Below, one piece after another: positions 26,794 through 36,321 of a DNA stretch of 64,000 nt. The translations under genes and the position numbers were made by a program. The stretch is taken from contig NZ_JAHEAG010000006.1 in NCBI RefSeq assembly GCF_018596315.1, positions 186,001 to 250,000 on the forward strand, read 5' to 3'. Source of the stretch: Bradyrhizobium sp. SRL28 (GTDB lineage: Bacteria; Pseudomonadota; Alphaproteobacteria; Rhizobiales; Xanthobacteraceae). How positions within the stretch are numbered: position 1 is the first letter of the stretch; the number at the start of each line of letters is the position of its first letter. The notes below the pieces were generated by a model that was not told the origin of the DNA, made no database searches, and saw nothing but the letters and a program-made list of their open reading frames with translations.

Positions 26794-27618
26794 CTACGTC
26801 GTAACCAGCGGCTTCTCGCCGTGGCGCTGCGACAGCGTGAAGATTTCGACGCCGGTCGCGGTCACGCCGACCGAATGCTCGAACTGTGCCGACAGCGAGC
26901 GGTCGCGCGTCACCGCGGTCCAACCGTCGGAGAGGATCTTCACATGCGGCTTGCCGAGATTGATCATCGGCTCGATGGTGAAGAACATGCCGGGCTTGAG
27001 CATCACGCCTTCGCCGGGCCGTCCGATATGGATGATGTTCGGCTCGTCGTGGAACATGCGCCCGAGCCCATGGCCGCAGAAATCGCGCACCACGCTCATG
27101 CCCTGCGGCTCGACAAAACTCTGGATGGCGTGGCCGATGTCGCCGGTGGTGGCGCCGGGCTTCACCGCGGCGATGCCGCGCATCATCGCCTCATAGGTGA
27201 CCTCGATCAGCCGCTCCGCCTTGCGCGCGATCGGGCCGATCACATACATCCGGCTGGAATCGCCGTACCAGCCATCGACGATGAAGGTGACGTCGATATT
27301 GACGATGTCGCCTTCCTTCAGTGCGCGGTCGCCGGGCATGCCGTGGCAGACCACGTGATTGATCGAGGTGCAGGTCGAGTAACGGTAACCGCGATACATC
27401 AGCGTCGCCGGATAGGCGCCATGGCTGAAGGCGAAGTCACGGACGAATTCGTCGATCCGTGATGTCAGGACGCCCGCCTTGACGATGTCGGTGAGTTCGT
27501 CGAGGCACTTTGCGACCAGCGCGCCCGCCTTGCGCATGCCGGCGAATCCGCTCGCGCCATGCAGTTTGATCTGGCCGGTCTTTCGCAAGGAGGTATCTGA
27601 CGCTTCAATATAGCTCAT
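26794..27618 (-). CDS. map: Methionine aminopeptidase, type I
   Basis: 274 residues. It removes N-terminal Met from nascent proteins in the cytoplasm. The five metal ligands of the pita-bread fold are visible: the two Asp of NIDVTFIVDGWYGDSSRMY, His in CGHGLGRMFH, Glu in FFTIEPMINLG and Glu in LSAQFEHSVGV. CTSINHVVCHGMP contains the catalytic-site His. Length and motifs are those of an ordinary essential housekeeping enzyme. Confidence 0.97.
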   Translation of the reverse strand: MSYIEASDTSLRKTGQIKLHGASGFAGMRKAGALVAKCLDELTDIVKAGVLTSRIDEFVRDFAFSHGAYPATLMYRGYRYSTCTSINHVVCHGMPGDRALKEGDIVNIDVTFIVDGWYGDSSRMYVIGPIARKAERLIEVTYEAMMRGIAAVKPGATTGDIGHAIQSFVEPQGMSVVRDFCGHGLGRMFHDEPNIIHIGRPGEGVMLKPGMFFTIEPMINLGKPHVKILSDGWTAVTRDRSLSAQFEHSVGVTATGVEIFTLSQRHGEKPLVTT

Positions 27619-27736
27619 GGGCGGGTCATGCTTCGGCGGGAACGGGAATGGTTGATTTTAAGGGTCTAATTTAGTGATCGAAGCGGTCTGCGGCAAGCCG
27701 AGGTTGGGGGGCTGGAGGCTCTAAAAAGACTTGCAT

Positions 27737-29053
27737 CTAGCCGGAAACTTCCACCACCTGTTCAACCGGTAGTGCACCGCCGCGGACGCGGATTTCGCGG
27801 ACCGGATAGGGAACACGGATCCCCTCGCGCTTGAAGGCGTCCCACAGCGCCAGCATCACCTCGCTCTTGACGTTGTCCAGGCCGTCCGGATCGGGCAACC
27901 AGAAGGTCAGGGAGAACTTCATCCCGGCCTCGGCGAATTCGGTCAGGATGCAGTTCGGGGGCTTGCTCTTGATCGCGCGCGGCACGGCGCCGGCAATGTC
28001 GATGGCCAGCTTGCACACCGCCCGCGGATCGGCGTCGTAATTGGTGCTGAACAGCACCTTCACCAGCGTGTTCTTGTCGGTATAGGTCCAGTTCACGACC
28101 TTCTGCGTCACCAGATCCTCGTTCGGAATCAGGAACTCGCGGCCGTCGCCGGCGGCGACCGAGATGTAGCGCGTCTTCATCGCGCTGATGCGGCCCGAAC
28201 TGTCGCCGATGGTGACGAGGTCGCCGGGCTTCACCGATTTGTCTGCCAGCAGGATGATGCCCGAGATGAAATTGGCGACGATCTTCTGCAGGCCCAGACC
28301 GATGCCGACGCCGGCCGCGCCGGTAAAGACCGCAAGCGCCGAAAGGTTGATGCCGACGGTGCCGAGCGCGATCGCGATCGCCGTCACCATCAGACCGATG
28401 CGGATAATCTTGACCAGCAGCACCTGGATCGATGGCGTCAGATCGCTGGCGCGGGTAATCCTGCTTTCGATGAAGTTGCTGGCGATGTTGGTCAGCCACA
28501 GCGCCGCGATCAACAGTGCGCCACCCTTGATCAGCAGCAACGGCGTCAGCCGCAAGCCTCCGATCTCGATCGCAAACGAGTCCAGCGTTTCCGCTGCCGG
28601 ATCAAGCTGGCCGAGGATACTCAGTGCCGCGACGAACCATGCCGATATCGACACCAGCTTGACGATGAAGGCGTTGCGGATCACCGAGGTCACGAGCCGG
28701 ATCACGAGCCACGCCAGCGCCAGCTTGGCAGCGACCATCAGCAGGTAGCTGCGGCTTGGCCACGTCAGGTGGTACATCGTGATGCGCTCTGCGATCACCA
28801 GGACTGCGAACACCGCGGTCGACGCGCTGGCGACCAGCACGCGGGCGAAATGCCGCAGCGGCAACGGCCAGCGCATCGCCAGCGAGGTCATGTCAACCCG
28901 CGCGCGGATCGCCGCATCCGCCGCATAGGCGATGCCGGCGGCGGCCAGGATCAGCCCAAACTGCAAATAGAACCATGGCGAGGTGACCTCTGCACCGACC
29001 GATCGCGCGGTCGATTGCAGAAACTCAACGATCTCTTTCGGGGCCATGTCCAT
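27737..29053 (-). CDS. MscS-family mechanosensitive channel
   Basis: 438 residues from the ATG at 29053 (in-frame ATG also at 29047; a longer form from 29143 is less likely). Five to six N-terminal membrane segments cover about 1-230. The pore-lining TM3 and beta-domain appear as GAAGVGIGLGLQKIVANFIS and LLADKSVKPGDLVTIGDSSG, then FLIPNEDLVTQKVVNWTY, about residues 240-340. A C-terminal alpha/beta vestibule follows. It opens on membrane tension during osmotic downshock. It is divergent from a K+/H+ antiporter gene (228 bp), both relating to turgor. Confidence 0.93.
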   Translation of the reverse strand: MDMAPKEIVEFLQSTARSVGAEVTSPWFYLQFGLILAAAGIAYAADAAIRARVDMTSLAMRWPLPLRHFARVLVASASTAVFAVLVIAERITMYHLTWPSRSYLLMVAAKLALAWLVIRLVTSVIRNAFIVKLVSISAWFVAALSILGQLDPAAETLDSFAIEIGGLRLTPLLLIKGGALLIAALWLTNIASNFIESRITRASDLTPSIQVLLVKIIRIGLMVTAIAIALGTVGINLSALAVFTGAAGVGIGLGLQKIVANFISGIILLADKSVKPGDLVTIGDSSGRISAMKTRYISVAAGDGREFLIPNEDLVTQKVVNWTYTDKNTLVKVLFSTNYDADPRAVCKLAIDIAGAVPRAIKSKPPNCILTEFAEAGMKFSLTFWLPDPDGLDNVKSEVMLALWDAFKREGIRVPYPVREIRVRGGALPVEQVVEVSG

Positions 29054-29281
29054 CGGCAAAATCTCGTCAGGCGCAGCGCAGGCAAATTTGATTCGAACGG
29101 TGGGCAGATTTCCACAAACAGGGCGGCCGGACCATCGATACATGGGCCGGCGAAGTCAATTAAGCCCCTGAAATCGGGCACATTGCCGCTATCGCAGAAA
29201 TGGGTTGGCGTTCAACTGTGGCAACGATAAGGATGCAATTGCAAGTATTTGCGAAGATTGTAGAGGTTATTGCGGAGGTTC

Positions 29282-31075
29282 ATGGCTTCTCTCGACTCGG
29301 TCAGCATCGCCATCTTTCTGGGCGCCATTCTGGTGATGGCCGGCATCCTGTCGAGCCTGCTCGCGCTGCGCTTCGGGGCGCCGCTGCTGCTGGTGTTCCT
29401 CCTGATCGGCATGCTGGCGGGCGATGCCGGGCCGGGCCAGCTCAATTTCAATGATGTCCGCACCACCTATCTGGTGGGGTCGGTGGCGCTGGCGCTGATC
29501 CTGTTCGACGGCGGCCTGCGGACCAAGTTTCAAAGCATCCGTATCGTGCTGGCGCCGTCGATGGTGCTGGCGACGGTTGGTGTGCTGGTGACCGCGGTGG
29601 TTGCCGCACCGGCTGCCAAATATGCGCTCGATCTGAGCTGGACCGAGGCGCTGCTGGTCGGCGCCGTGGTGGCGTCGACCGATGCCGCGGCGGTGTTCCT
29701 GCTCGTTCACACGCAGGGCCTGCGCCTGCGCCCCCGTGTCGGAGCAACGCTGGAAGCCGAATCCGGCACCAACGATCCGTTCGCGATCTTTCTCACCCTG
29801 ATGCTGGTCGAATTCATTTCGCTCGGTGAAAGCTCGCCTGGGCATGTTGTGATGGAGCTTGCCCGCGAAGGCGTGCTCGGTGCCGTCATCGGCGTGATCG
29901 GTGGCCGTCTGGTGGTGGTGGCGCTCAATCGCATGGCGCTGCCGCAAGGCCTGCATGCGCCCTTTGTCGCGACCGCTGCGCTCGTGATCTTCGGCGTGGC
30001 GCAGATCTCGCACGCCTCTGGATTTCTCGCGGTCTATCTCGCCGGCATCATCATCGGCAACCGGCCGACCCGCGCGCATAACTCGGTGATAACCTTTCTC
30101 GACGCCGCGACCTGGCTGGCGCAGATCGTGATGTTCGTTCTGCTGGGCCTTCTGGCGTCGCCGCAGCGCCTGCTGGACAGCGTGGGTCCCTCGGTGATCG
30201 TGGCGCTCGTGCTGATGCTCGTGGCGCGGCCGCTCGCGGTGCTGCTGTGCCTGGCGCCGTTCCGGTTCAACTGGCGGGAAAAGGTCTTCATCGCCTGGAC
30301 CGGCCTGCGCGGGGCGGTCGCGATCTTTCTCGCGTCGATCCCAATGCTGGTCGGGCTGTCGAAAGCCTATCTGTATTTCGACGTCGCCTTTGTCGTGGTC
30401 GTCATCTCGCTGCTGCTGCAGGGCTGGACGCTGGGGCCGGCGGCGCGGTGGCTACACGTGGCGCTGCCGCGCGTCGACCGCGGCCCGCGGCGCGTCGAGC
30501 TCGATCTGCCGGGCCAGCTCGAACAGCAACTGGTCGGCTATCCGGTGCGGTCGAAGAGCCTCTACGTCCGGCGGGGGCTCATTCCGTCCTGGTCGAAACC
30601 GACGCTGGTGATCCGCGACGAGCGGATTCTTTCACCTGCCGAGGCCGATCCGGTCGCAGCCGGCGATTACATCTATCTGCTGGCGCCGCCGGAGAAGGCC
30701 GAGGCGCTGGACCGCTTCTTCGTCGACATGCCGCCGAGCTCGGCGCCCGATCCGCATCTGCTCGGCGATTTCATGGTGTCGGGCGAGCACACGCTTGGTG
30801 AACTCGCCCAGATCTATGGCGTATCGGCCGGGGAAGAGCAGGCTAGTCTGACGCTGGCGGATTATTTCGACATTCATCTCGACCATGCGCCCAAGGTAGG
30901 CGCCGAGCTCGTGCTGGATCCCATCGTGCTGGTCGCGCGCAGCATCAGCGGCGGCCGCGTCAACGTCGTCGGCCTGCGGCTGCCGGAGGATGAGGAGCAG
31001 ATCGTGCCTTTGACGCGTAGGCAGAAGGCCAAGCGCAAGCTCGCGGAGATCTGGTCGTCGGTAGCGGGGGTCTGA
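29282..31075 (+). CDS. K+/H+ antiporter, NhaP2/CPA1 type
   Basis: 597 residues from the ATG at 29282 after GGAGG. About 12 membrane segments include the CPA core LILFDGGLRTKF, VGAVVASTDAAAVFLLVHTQ and ESGTNDPFAIFLTLMLVEFI with its paired acidic residues. A TrkA-C domain (about 415-490, LVIRDERILSPAEADPVAAG) and a C-terminal CorC/HlyC-type domain (about 500-580) follow, as in E. coli CvrA/NhaP2. It exports K+ (or Na+) in exchange for protons at the inner membrane. Confidence 0.92.
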   Translation: MASLDSVSIAIFLGAILVMAGILSSLLALRFGAPLLLVFLLIGMLAGDAGPGQLNFNDVRTTYLVGSVALALILFDGGLRTKFQSIRIVLAPSMVLATVGVLVTAVVAAPAAKYALDLSWTEALLVGAVVASTDAAAVFLLVHTQGLRLRPRVGATLEAESGTNDPFAIFLTLMLVEFISLGESSPGHVVMELAREGVLGAVIGVIGGRLVVVALNRMALPQGLHAPFVATAALVIFGVAQISHASGFLAVYLAGIIIGNRPTRAHNSVITFLDAATWLAQIVMFVLLGLLASPQRLLDSVGPSVIVALVLMLVARPLAVLLCLAPFRFNWREKVFIAWTGLRGAVAIFLASIPMLVGLSKAYLYFDVAFVVVVISLLLQGWTLGPAARWLHVALPRVDRGPRRVELDLPGQLEQQLVGYPVRSKSLYVRRGLIPSWSKPTLVIRDERILSPAEADPVAAGDYIYLLAPPEKAEALDRFFVDMPPSSAPDPHLLGDFMVSGEHTLGELAQIYGVSAGEEQASLTLADYFDIHLDHAPKVGAELVLDPIVLVARSISGGRVNVVGLRLPEDEEQIVPLTRRQKAKRKLAEIWSSVAGV

Positions 31076-31402
31076 GCTCTCACGGGCGACAAGGAGTCGT
31101 TGTTCGTTCGCGATAATCAAAGGCGGTGTCAAACTCCTCCTGTGCCATTTCTGGGAAGAAGGATTGTCGCCAAAGGCTGCGTTCAACTCCTATGTTACCC
31201 GCAATGCGGAGGCATCCAGCAACTACCCAACGATCAAAATTTCTGTTGCGAGAATAGACCCGCTAGTTTCTCGTTTGTCTCTCCAAGCTCAGGCAGTTCC
31301 GTCGAGTCGCCACCCGCATAAAGAATTACCCGAAATTACCGAGGTGTCGTCACGCTCGCTGCCATCGTCCTATCGATCCGATAGGTGTCCACACTGCCAA
31401 GG
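31076..31402. other. Gene-poor stretch between convergent genes
   Basis: 327 bases of lower GC than the flanks. A plus-strand frame from a TTG at 31164 stays open to 31427 (AAFNSYVTRNAEASSNYPTI) but has no recognisable family, no good ribosome site, and overlaps the AraC gene end. I see no clear terminator or repeat. Confidence 0.4.
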
Positions 31403-32365
31403 TCAGTCGGCGACTTCTGCTTCCTGAACGTCCCCCTGCCTTTCGCCGCTGTTAGAGCGTCGCGCTGCGCGGTACCGGCCAGGCGATAGGCCGTGATATC
31501 GATGGAACAGCTTCGAAAACGCCGCCGCTGTCTCGTAACCGACCCGGCTGGCAATGCGTGCGATGGGCTCATCGCTGGTTTCCAGCAGGAACGCAGCTTC
31601 CGCCATCCGGCGTTCGATCACATAACGGTGCATGGACTGGCCGACGAGTCTGGTAAAGCGCGCCGAGAATACCGAGCGGCCGAGCCCCACGCGGTGGCCA
31701 AGGTCGCTCAGGGTCCAGGGCCGCTCCGGGTTTTCGTGAATCAGCTTGAGCGCCGGTCCGATATGCGGGTCAGATATGGCCCCGAGCCAGCCGCCTTGTC
31801 CGGGACTGAGTGACGCGATCCAGCTTCGGAGCACCTCGACAAAGAGCACTTCCGTCAGTCGTGAAAGCGCGACGCGTTGGCCAGGACGTTCAAGCGCGGA
31901 CTCGCTGACCATGCGGCGCAGGATTGCTTCAAGCCAACCACTGTCCGCCGTCGGCTTCAGCAGGAGCACGGGTGGAAGTAGCTCCAGCACGCTGCCAAAC
32001 AGCGGCCGTGACACCGTGAAATTGCCGCAGATCATGGTCGAGAGCGGCTTTGCTCGGGTGCCGTGACTGATGACGCCAAGAAGCGGCGACGATCGATCGA
32101 TATCGATAATCCGCAAAGGCTTGGCCCGGCGATCCGAATAAAACACATGGGGCTCTCCGCGCGTGATGACGACAAAGTCGCCCTCGGTCATCTGTATTTC
32201 CTGTCCGTCCTCGAGCGCGAGGGTCGCTGAGCCCTGGCTGAGATAGTGAAACAGAGCGTAGGGGCGCGCCGGCAACTCAAGATGCCAGGGATGGCCGAGC
32301 TCGAAGTGAAAGAGCAGCGTCCCGCCGAGACGAACGCGATCGAGCACGTGGGCGAGGATGTCCAT
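31403..32365 (-). CDS. AraC-family transcriptional regulator with cupin sensor
   Basis: 320 residues from the ATG at 32365. The N-terminal cupin-like sensor (about 15-190) includes LFHYLSQGSATLALEDGQEI and MTEGDFVVITRGEPHVFY. The C-terminal AraC domain (about 215-310) has two helix-turn-helix units: WTLSDLGHRVGLGRSVFSAR and IARIASRVGYETAAAFSKLF, then FHRYHGLSPGRYR. It is divergent from an alpha/beta hydrolase gene (215 bp), which it may regulate. Confidence 0.92.
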   Translation of the reverse strand: MDILAHVLDRVRLGGTLLFHFELGHPWHLELPARPYALFHYLSQGSATLALEDGQEIQMTEGDFVVITRGEPHVFYSDRRAKPLRIIDIDRSSPLLGVISHGTRAKPLSTMICGNFTVSRPLFGSVLELLPPVLLLKPTADSGWLEAILRRMVSESALERPGQRVALSRLTEVLFVEVLRSWIASLSPGQGGWLGAISDPHIGPALKLIHENPERPWTLSDLGHRVGLGRSVFSARFTRLVGQSMHRYVIERRMAEAAFLLETSDEPIARIASRVGYETAAAFSKLFHRYHGLSPGRYRAARRSNSGERQGDVQEAEVAD

Positions 32366-32580
32366 GCCGCCGAGATTAGACCGATGGACGATTGGACACA
32401 ACATCCGGACGATTGATCCCTATCGTCCGCAAGGTCCGCGGAATAGGTCATGTCGCGGCGGGCCGACGTCACGAGCGGCAACCATCTCGCCGACGGCAGA
32501 TGGAAGAACCGCGACCTTGCTGGAAACGCCTGTCCATTCCCCCGGACCGTGTTCGTCCGACATGCCAACAGGAACAATCA

Positions 32581-33351
32581 ATGCGAAATATTCTCCTCTC
32601 AGCCGCCACCGTACTCCTTGCCGGAACGACATTGGTCGGCTCCGTCCATTCCGCCGAACTGCCCAAGGGAGCAGCCCACAACATTGTACTCGTGCACGGC
32701 GCTTTCGTGGACCAGACGAGCTGGCGGCCTGTTGCCGATATTCTCACGAAGAAAGGCTACAGCGTCACGCTCGTTGAAAATCCGCTCACTTCGCTCGCCG
32801 CCGACGTTGATGCCACCAAACAGGCGCTCGCGAGGCAGGACGGCAGGACCGTTCTGGTCGGCCACTCATGGGGCGGCGTGGTGATCACGCAAGCCGGCAA
32901 CGATCCCAAGGTTTCGGCGCTGGTCTATGTTTCCGCCTTCGCGCCGGAGGTCGGTGAATCTCTGGCGTCGCTGGCAAAGGCCGGCCCGCCGACCGAAGGC
33001 GGCAAAGCGATCCATCCCGACGCGAAGGGCAATTTGTACATCGATCCCAAGGTGTTTCCGTCGGCCGTCGCGGCTGACCTTCCTCCGGAAATCGCTGAGC
33101 ACCTGGCCAACTCGCAGCTTCCGTTGAATCACGTTGCGTTCGAAGCCCCCGTCGACATTGCGGCCTGGCATGACAAGCCGACATTCTATGTCATCAGCAC
33201 GAAGGACAAAGTCCTCGCGCCCGAGGCCCAGAAGTCGTTTGCAGCCAGGATCAAGGCGCAGACGACGGAAGTCGCCGGCAGCCATGCCTCGCTCGTCGTC
33301 CATGCGAAGCAAATCGCTGAGGTCATCGAAAAGGCCGCACTCGCGAAGTGA
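32581..33351 (+). CDS. Secreted alpha/beta hydrolase
   Basis: 256 residues from the ATG at 32581. The signal peptide ends near SVHSAE. The fold is shown by NIVLVHGAFVDQTSWRPVAD (oxyanion-loop region), nucleophile Ser96 in LVGHSWGGVV, Asp in VISTKDKVLAPEA and His in VAGSHASLVVHAKQ. It resembles the group annotated as alpha/beta hydrolases near salicylate esterase and EstC-type enzymes; the substrate is unknown. It lies divergent from the AraC regulator and upstream of a second, broken hydrolase. Confidence 0.9.
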   Translation: MRNILLSAATVLLAGTTLVGSVHSAELPKGAAHNIVLVHGAFVDQTSWRPVADILTKKGYSVTLVENPLTSLAADVDATKQALARQDGRTVLVGHSWGGVVITQAGNDPKVSALVYVSAFAPEVGESLASLAKAGPPTEGGKAIHPDAKGNLYIDPKVFPSAVAADLPPEIAEHLANSQLPLNHVAFEAPVDIAAWHDKPTFYVISTKDKVLAPEAQKSFAARIKAQTTEVAGSHASLVVHAKQIAEVIEKAALAK

Positions 33352-33530
33352 CGGTACGCTCCCGGCGCTTTCGCGTCGGGAGCGCGCACACTTGCTCAGA
33401 GGAATACAGAACGCATCGGACCGCGCAAAACCGGCCAAAGCCGCGGAAGCGTCAGCGAAATCCGGGAGGAAGCTCTCAGTCGCTGCGCCACACCGTCCCC
33501 CACTCTTATGCCAAGCATCCGGAGGATGAC

Positions 33531-34405
33531 ATGAATCAACTCGACATCGCGAGCCAGGACGCCGCCACGCTCGAAACGGCGCCGACCCGTTACATCGAAG
33601 GCCACGGAATCCGCTTCGCCTATCGCCGCCTCGGCGGCGCTACCGGAACGCCGCTGATTCTGCTGCAGCACTTCTCTGGCAACATCGATGCGTGGGATCC
33701 CGCCGTCGTCAACGCTCTCGCCACCGATCGCCCTGTAATCGCATTCGACAACGCCGGGGTTGGCCGCTCGACCGGCCAAACGCCTGACAATATCGCAGCG
33801 ATGGCGAAAGATGCAGTCGCCTTCATCAATCTGCTCGGCCTTTCTGAGGTCGACCTGCTGGGCTTTTCTCTTGGCGGCTGCGTCGCCCAACAGGTCGCCG
33901 CCGAGCACGAACGGCTGGTCCGGAAGCTCATCCTCGTCGGCACCGCACCGAAAGGCGGAGAGGAACACCTGTTAGCGGTTCTGCAGGAAGCGTTTTCCCA
34001 AACCGATGCGCCGGACCCCCGCCTGCCGCTGTTCTTCACGAATTCGTCCGCCAGCAGGTCCTCCGGCTTGGCTTTCCTGAAGCGGACGAAGGTGCGTAAG
34101 GACGATCGGGACACCGATAACGGCAGCGCGGTCACCGATCCGCAGGCCAAGGCGCTGATCACCTGGTGCGCCACACCTGATCCCGGGCACGCCATTCTGC
34201 GCGCCATCCGCCAGCCCGCTCTTGTGGTCAGCGGCAGCCACGACACCATGCTGCCCGCGAACAACGCCTACGCAATGTTCAAGGAACTAAGCAACGCTCA
34301 GCTTGTCTTCTATCCGATTCAGGGCACGGCGCCCTGTTTCAGCACCACGAGATGTTCGTCAGCCACGTCCGGACCTTCCTGGATGCACAGCCCGCGGCTG
34401 CATGA
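33531..34405 (+). pseudogene. Alpha/beta hydrolase broken by a one-base deletion near 34316
   Basis: The frame from the ATG at 33531 (after GGAGGATGAC) encodes a cytoplasmic alpha/beta hydrolase: LILLQHFSGNIDAWDPAVVN, nucleophile motif DLLGFSLGGCVAQQVAAEHE and acid region VVSGSHDTMLPANNA. After QLVFYP (about codon 262) the frame goes off into unrelated sequence and runs to 34469. The neighbouring frame resumes perfectly as SGHGALFQHHEMFVSHVRTF then LDAQPAAA and a stop at 34403-34405. Restoring one base after 34316 rejoins the two. The lost part contains the catalytic His of GHGALF, so the product as sequenced should be inactive unless this is a sequencing error. Confidence 0.85.
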
Positions 34406-34465
34406 CTTCCGGGCGTTCCGACGCGATCAGAGGCACTTCATCATGAGACTTGTTCCGGAGGACAA

Positions 34466-34960
34466 ATGACAATCGCTAAAGTCGAGGTGGAGCGTTTCAG
34501 CCTCACGAGCTTAAAACCATTCGACGCTGTCGTGGCCGCGCTCAAGTCGGCGGTTGGGCAACCCAACATGGCCGAATTCTTCAAGGAGACGAGAGCGACA
34601 AAATCCTTCACGGATTTGGAGCGTGTTGTACAAAGCGGCCTCGGCCGAACGGACCTTATGCTCTTCGCGGAATTCGACTTGGGCGACATTCTGCGTCGCG
34701 AAACTGGATCCAAGACGCCTAAGATCATACGGTTTGTGGTCGGCAATCCACTCATCATGAAAGAAATGGTCAAGCACGTGCCCGATGCTGGATCTTACGC
34801 TCCAGTCACAGTGCTCATTGATGAGCGTCCCGATGGCGTGCACGTCTCTTATGACAAAATGGAGAGTTATCTGCTCCATTATGGCAGCTCGGAAGCCCTT
34901 ACCGTTGCCCGAAATCTCGATGCCAAAATCACAACCTTGCTACGCGAATGTGCAAGCTAA
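34466..34960 (+). CDS. DUF302-domain protein
   Basis: 164 residues from the ATG at 34466 with GGAGGACAA upstream. The DUF302 pattern is in the second half: IIRFVVGNPLIMKEMVKHVP, SYAPVTVLIDERPDGVHVSY and LTVARNLDAKITTLL. No signal peptide is visible. DUF302 proteins are small alpha/beta proteins of unknown function, sometimes beside redox or stress genes. It starts 60 bases after the true end of the broken hydrolase and may have been in its operon. Confidence 0.82.
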   Translation: MTIAKVEVERFSLTSLKPFDAVVAALKSAVGQPNMAEFFKETRATKSFTDLERVVQSGLGRTDLMLFAEFDLGDILRRETGSKTPKIIRFVVGNPLIMKEMVKHVPDAGSYAPVTVLIDERPDGVHVSYDKMESYLLHYGSSEALTVARNLDAKITTLLRECAS

Positions 34961-35070
34961 AACGTCCTGATGACGTCTTCGGCCGATGGAAGTGAGTAAC
35001 TGATACCAATCGCAGAACGCGAACGGGCGTTGTCATGACGCGAGCCAAACGTTGGAAGGGGAATTCCTGC

Positions 35071-35597
35071 ATGTACAAGACTCTTCTTGTCACTCTCACT
35101 GCCTCGGCTCTTTCCACCGGGGCTGTCGCGGCTGCTCCCGCCGTCAGGAAAGAACCGCTGGATGCTGCGACCCTGAGCGCGATAAAATCGAAGTTCGGCA
35201 GGCTCATGGAGTTGGCCAACAACCACGATTTCAAGGCTCTGCATGGGATGTTCTGGCAATCGCCCTCGACCCTGTTGGTGGCTAAAAGCGCGATCCAGTC
35301 CGAGGGGAACTGGGCCGGCTTCTGGGGCAACGAGGCAGTTGATCAAAAGCTGCATGACATCGGTAGCTCCGGTCCGGTCGTGCTCGAGCCAGATTATTCG
35401 AAGCTCAAGGTTGTCGGCCTAACGCGCGACGTCGCCGAGTCCTACGTGCCTATGAACATCACGGTCTCTTATGCGGGGCAGGATGGAACAGCCAGGCCGT
35501 TTCTGATGATCATCAATGGCTTCGCGTCGGGAAGGACTGGAAGGTCGCTTCCGAAATCATTCTGCCGGTGCCGCCCGTACCCGCCGCAAAAGGCTAG
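35071..35597 (+). pseudogene. Secreted NTF2-like (SnoaL/DUF4440-type) protein broken by a one-base deletion near 35516
   Basis: The ATG at 35071 follows GGAAGGGGAATTCCTGC. A signal peptide (to about AVAAAP) leads into an NTF2-like domain: IKSKFGRLMELANNHDFKAL, MFWQSPSTLLVAKSAIQSEG and FWGNEAVDQKLHDI. After PFLMIIN the original frame is lost; the shifted frame continues as WLRVGKDWKVASEIILPVPP then VPAAKG and a stop at 35595-35597, the normal family ending. One missing base near 35516 explains it. As sequenced, the product runs to 35670 with an unrelated tail. Confidence 0.8.
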
Positions 35598-36174
35598 GCG
35601 CGAGGCCTCAACTATCCGGCAAGACGCCTCGCATTGTTCCGTACTGAACGCAACGTCCCGGGGCAGCTGACTGACGAACCGCTAGTCGTGCGAGGCGCCG
35701 GCGGCGCGCCAGTATCAGGAAGCCTTCGCTAAGCTCGATGCGGATAATGCCGGCGCGACTCTCCTTCAGCCTTTGTTAGAACGTATGCCGCTGGCCCGCT
35801 CGCCAGCTTTCACTTAGAGCTGCTCAACGGCGCAACGAGCGCCGTCATTCAAATCAACCAGCGAAATAAATCCTTCAAATGGCAGCTTTGGGTCGGTTTG
35901 ACCGGATCACGGCGACTTCCGGTCTACCCCGGTGAACGGACATTCTCAGGATAGGCGGGCATGTCTCAAAGGTGCTGCCAAGAGCAGACTTCGACAGACC
36001 ACCAATGGAGGCGAGCCCAACGCGTCGCCTGATCAGTCGCCCAGTTTGCCAAGAACCCACGTTCGATTGAAGAACAGCTCGGCTCGGCCCGTACTGACGG
36101 ATAGGCGAACCGGGATTTGCCCGGAATCATGAGCGCCAAATCGCGCGAGGTTGGCCGCAGCGTCGCGGCCAGCG
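35598..36174. other. Decayed stretch without a recognisable gene
   Basis: 577 bases. A short plus-strand frame at 35704-35817 (QYQEAFAKLDADNAGATLLQ and on to a TAG) has protein-like composition but no start codon or family match; it may be the end of a lost gene. Nothing else is supported. Confidence 0.35.
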
Positions 36175-36321
36175 CTACAGGTCAACACCAACTGATCCGC
36201 AGGGCTTGAAGGTTTGGAGCGAGCGCCCGTGCAAGCACCCCTCATGTTTCTGGGCGTATGCAAGCAGGCCCATGATAATCAAAGCCACCACGACCAATCC
36301 GGCTACTAGGTTCTGCACCAT
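36175..36321 (-). CDS. Small single-pass membrane protein, 48 residues
   Basis: The ATG at 36321 is preceded by CTGGAG at proper spacing, and the frame ends with TAG at 36175-36177. The product begins MVQNLVAGLVVVALIIMGLL, giving one membrane helix, then AYAQKHEGCLHGRSLQTFKP and CGSVGVDL with two Cys and a His cluster. Hydrophobic pattern, start site and codon use support a real gene although it is short. The function is unknown. It sits in an otherwise decayed region. Confidence 0.5.
   Translation of the reverse strand: MVQNLVAGLVVVALIIMGLLAYAQKHEGCLHGRSLQTFKPCGSVGVDL

Noticed and set aside
31164..31427. Small plus-strand gene after the K+/H+ antiporter
   Set aside because: TTG start without a ribosome site, no family resemblance, and overlap with the AraC gene end.
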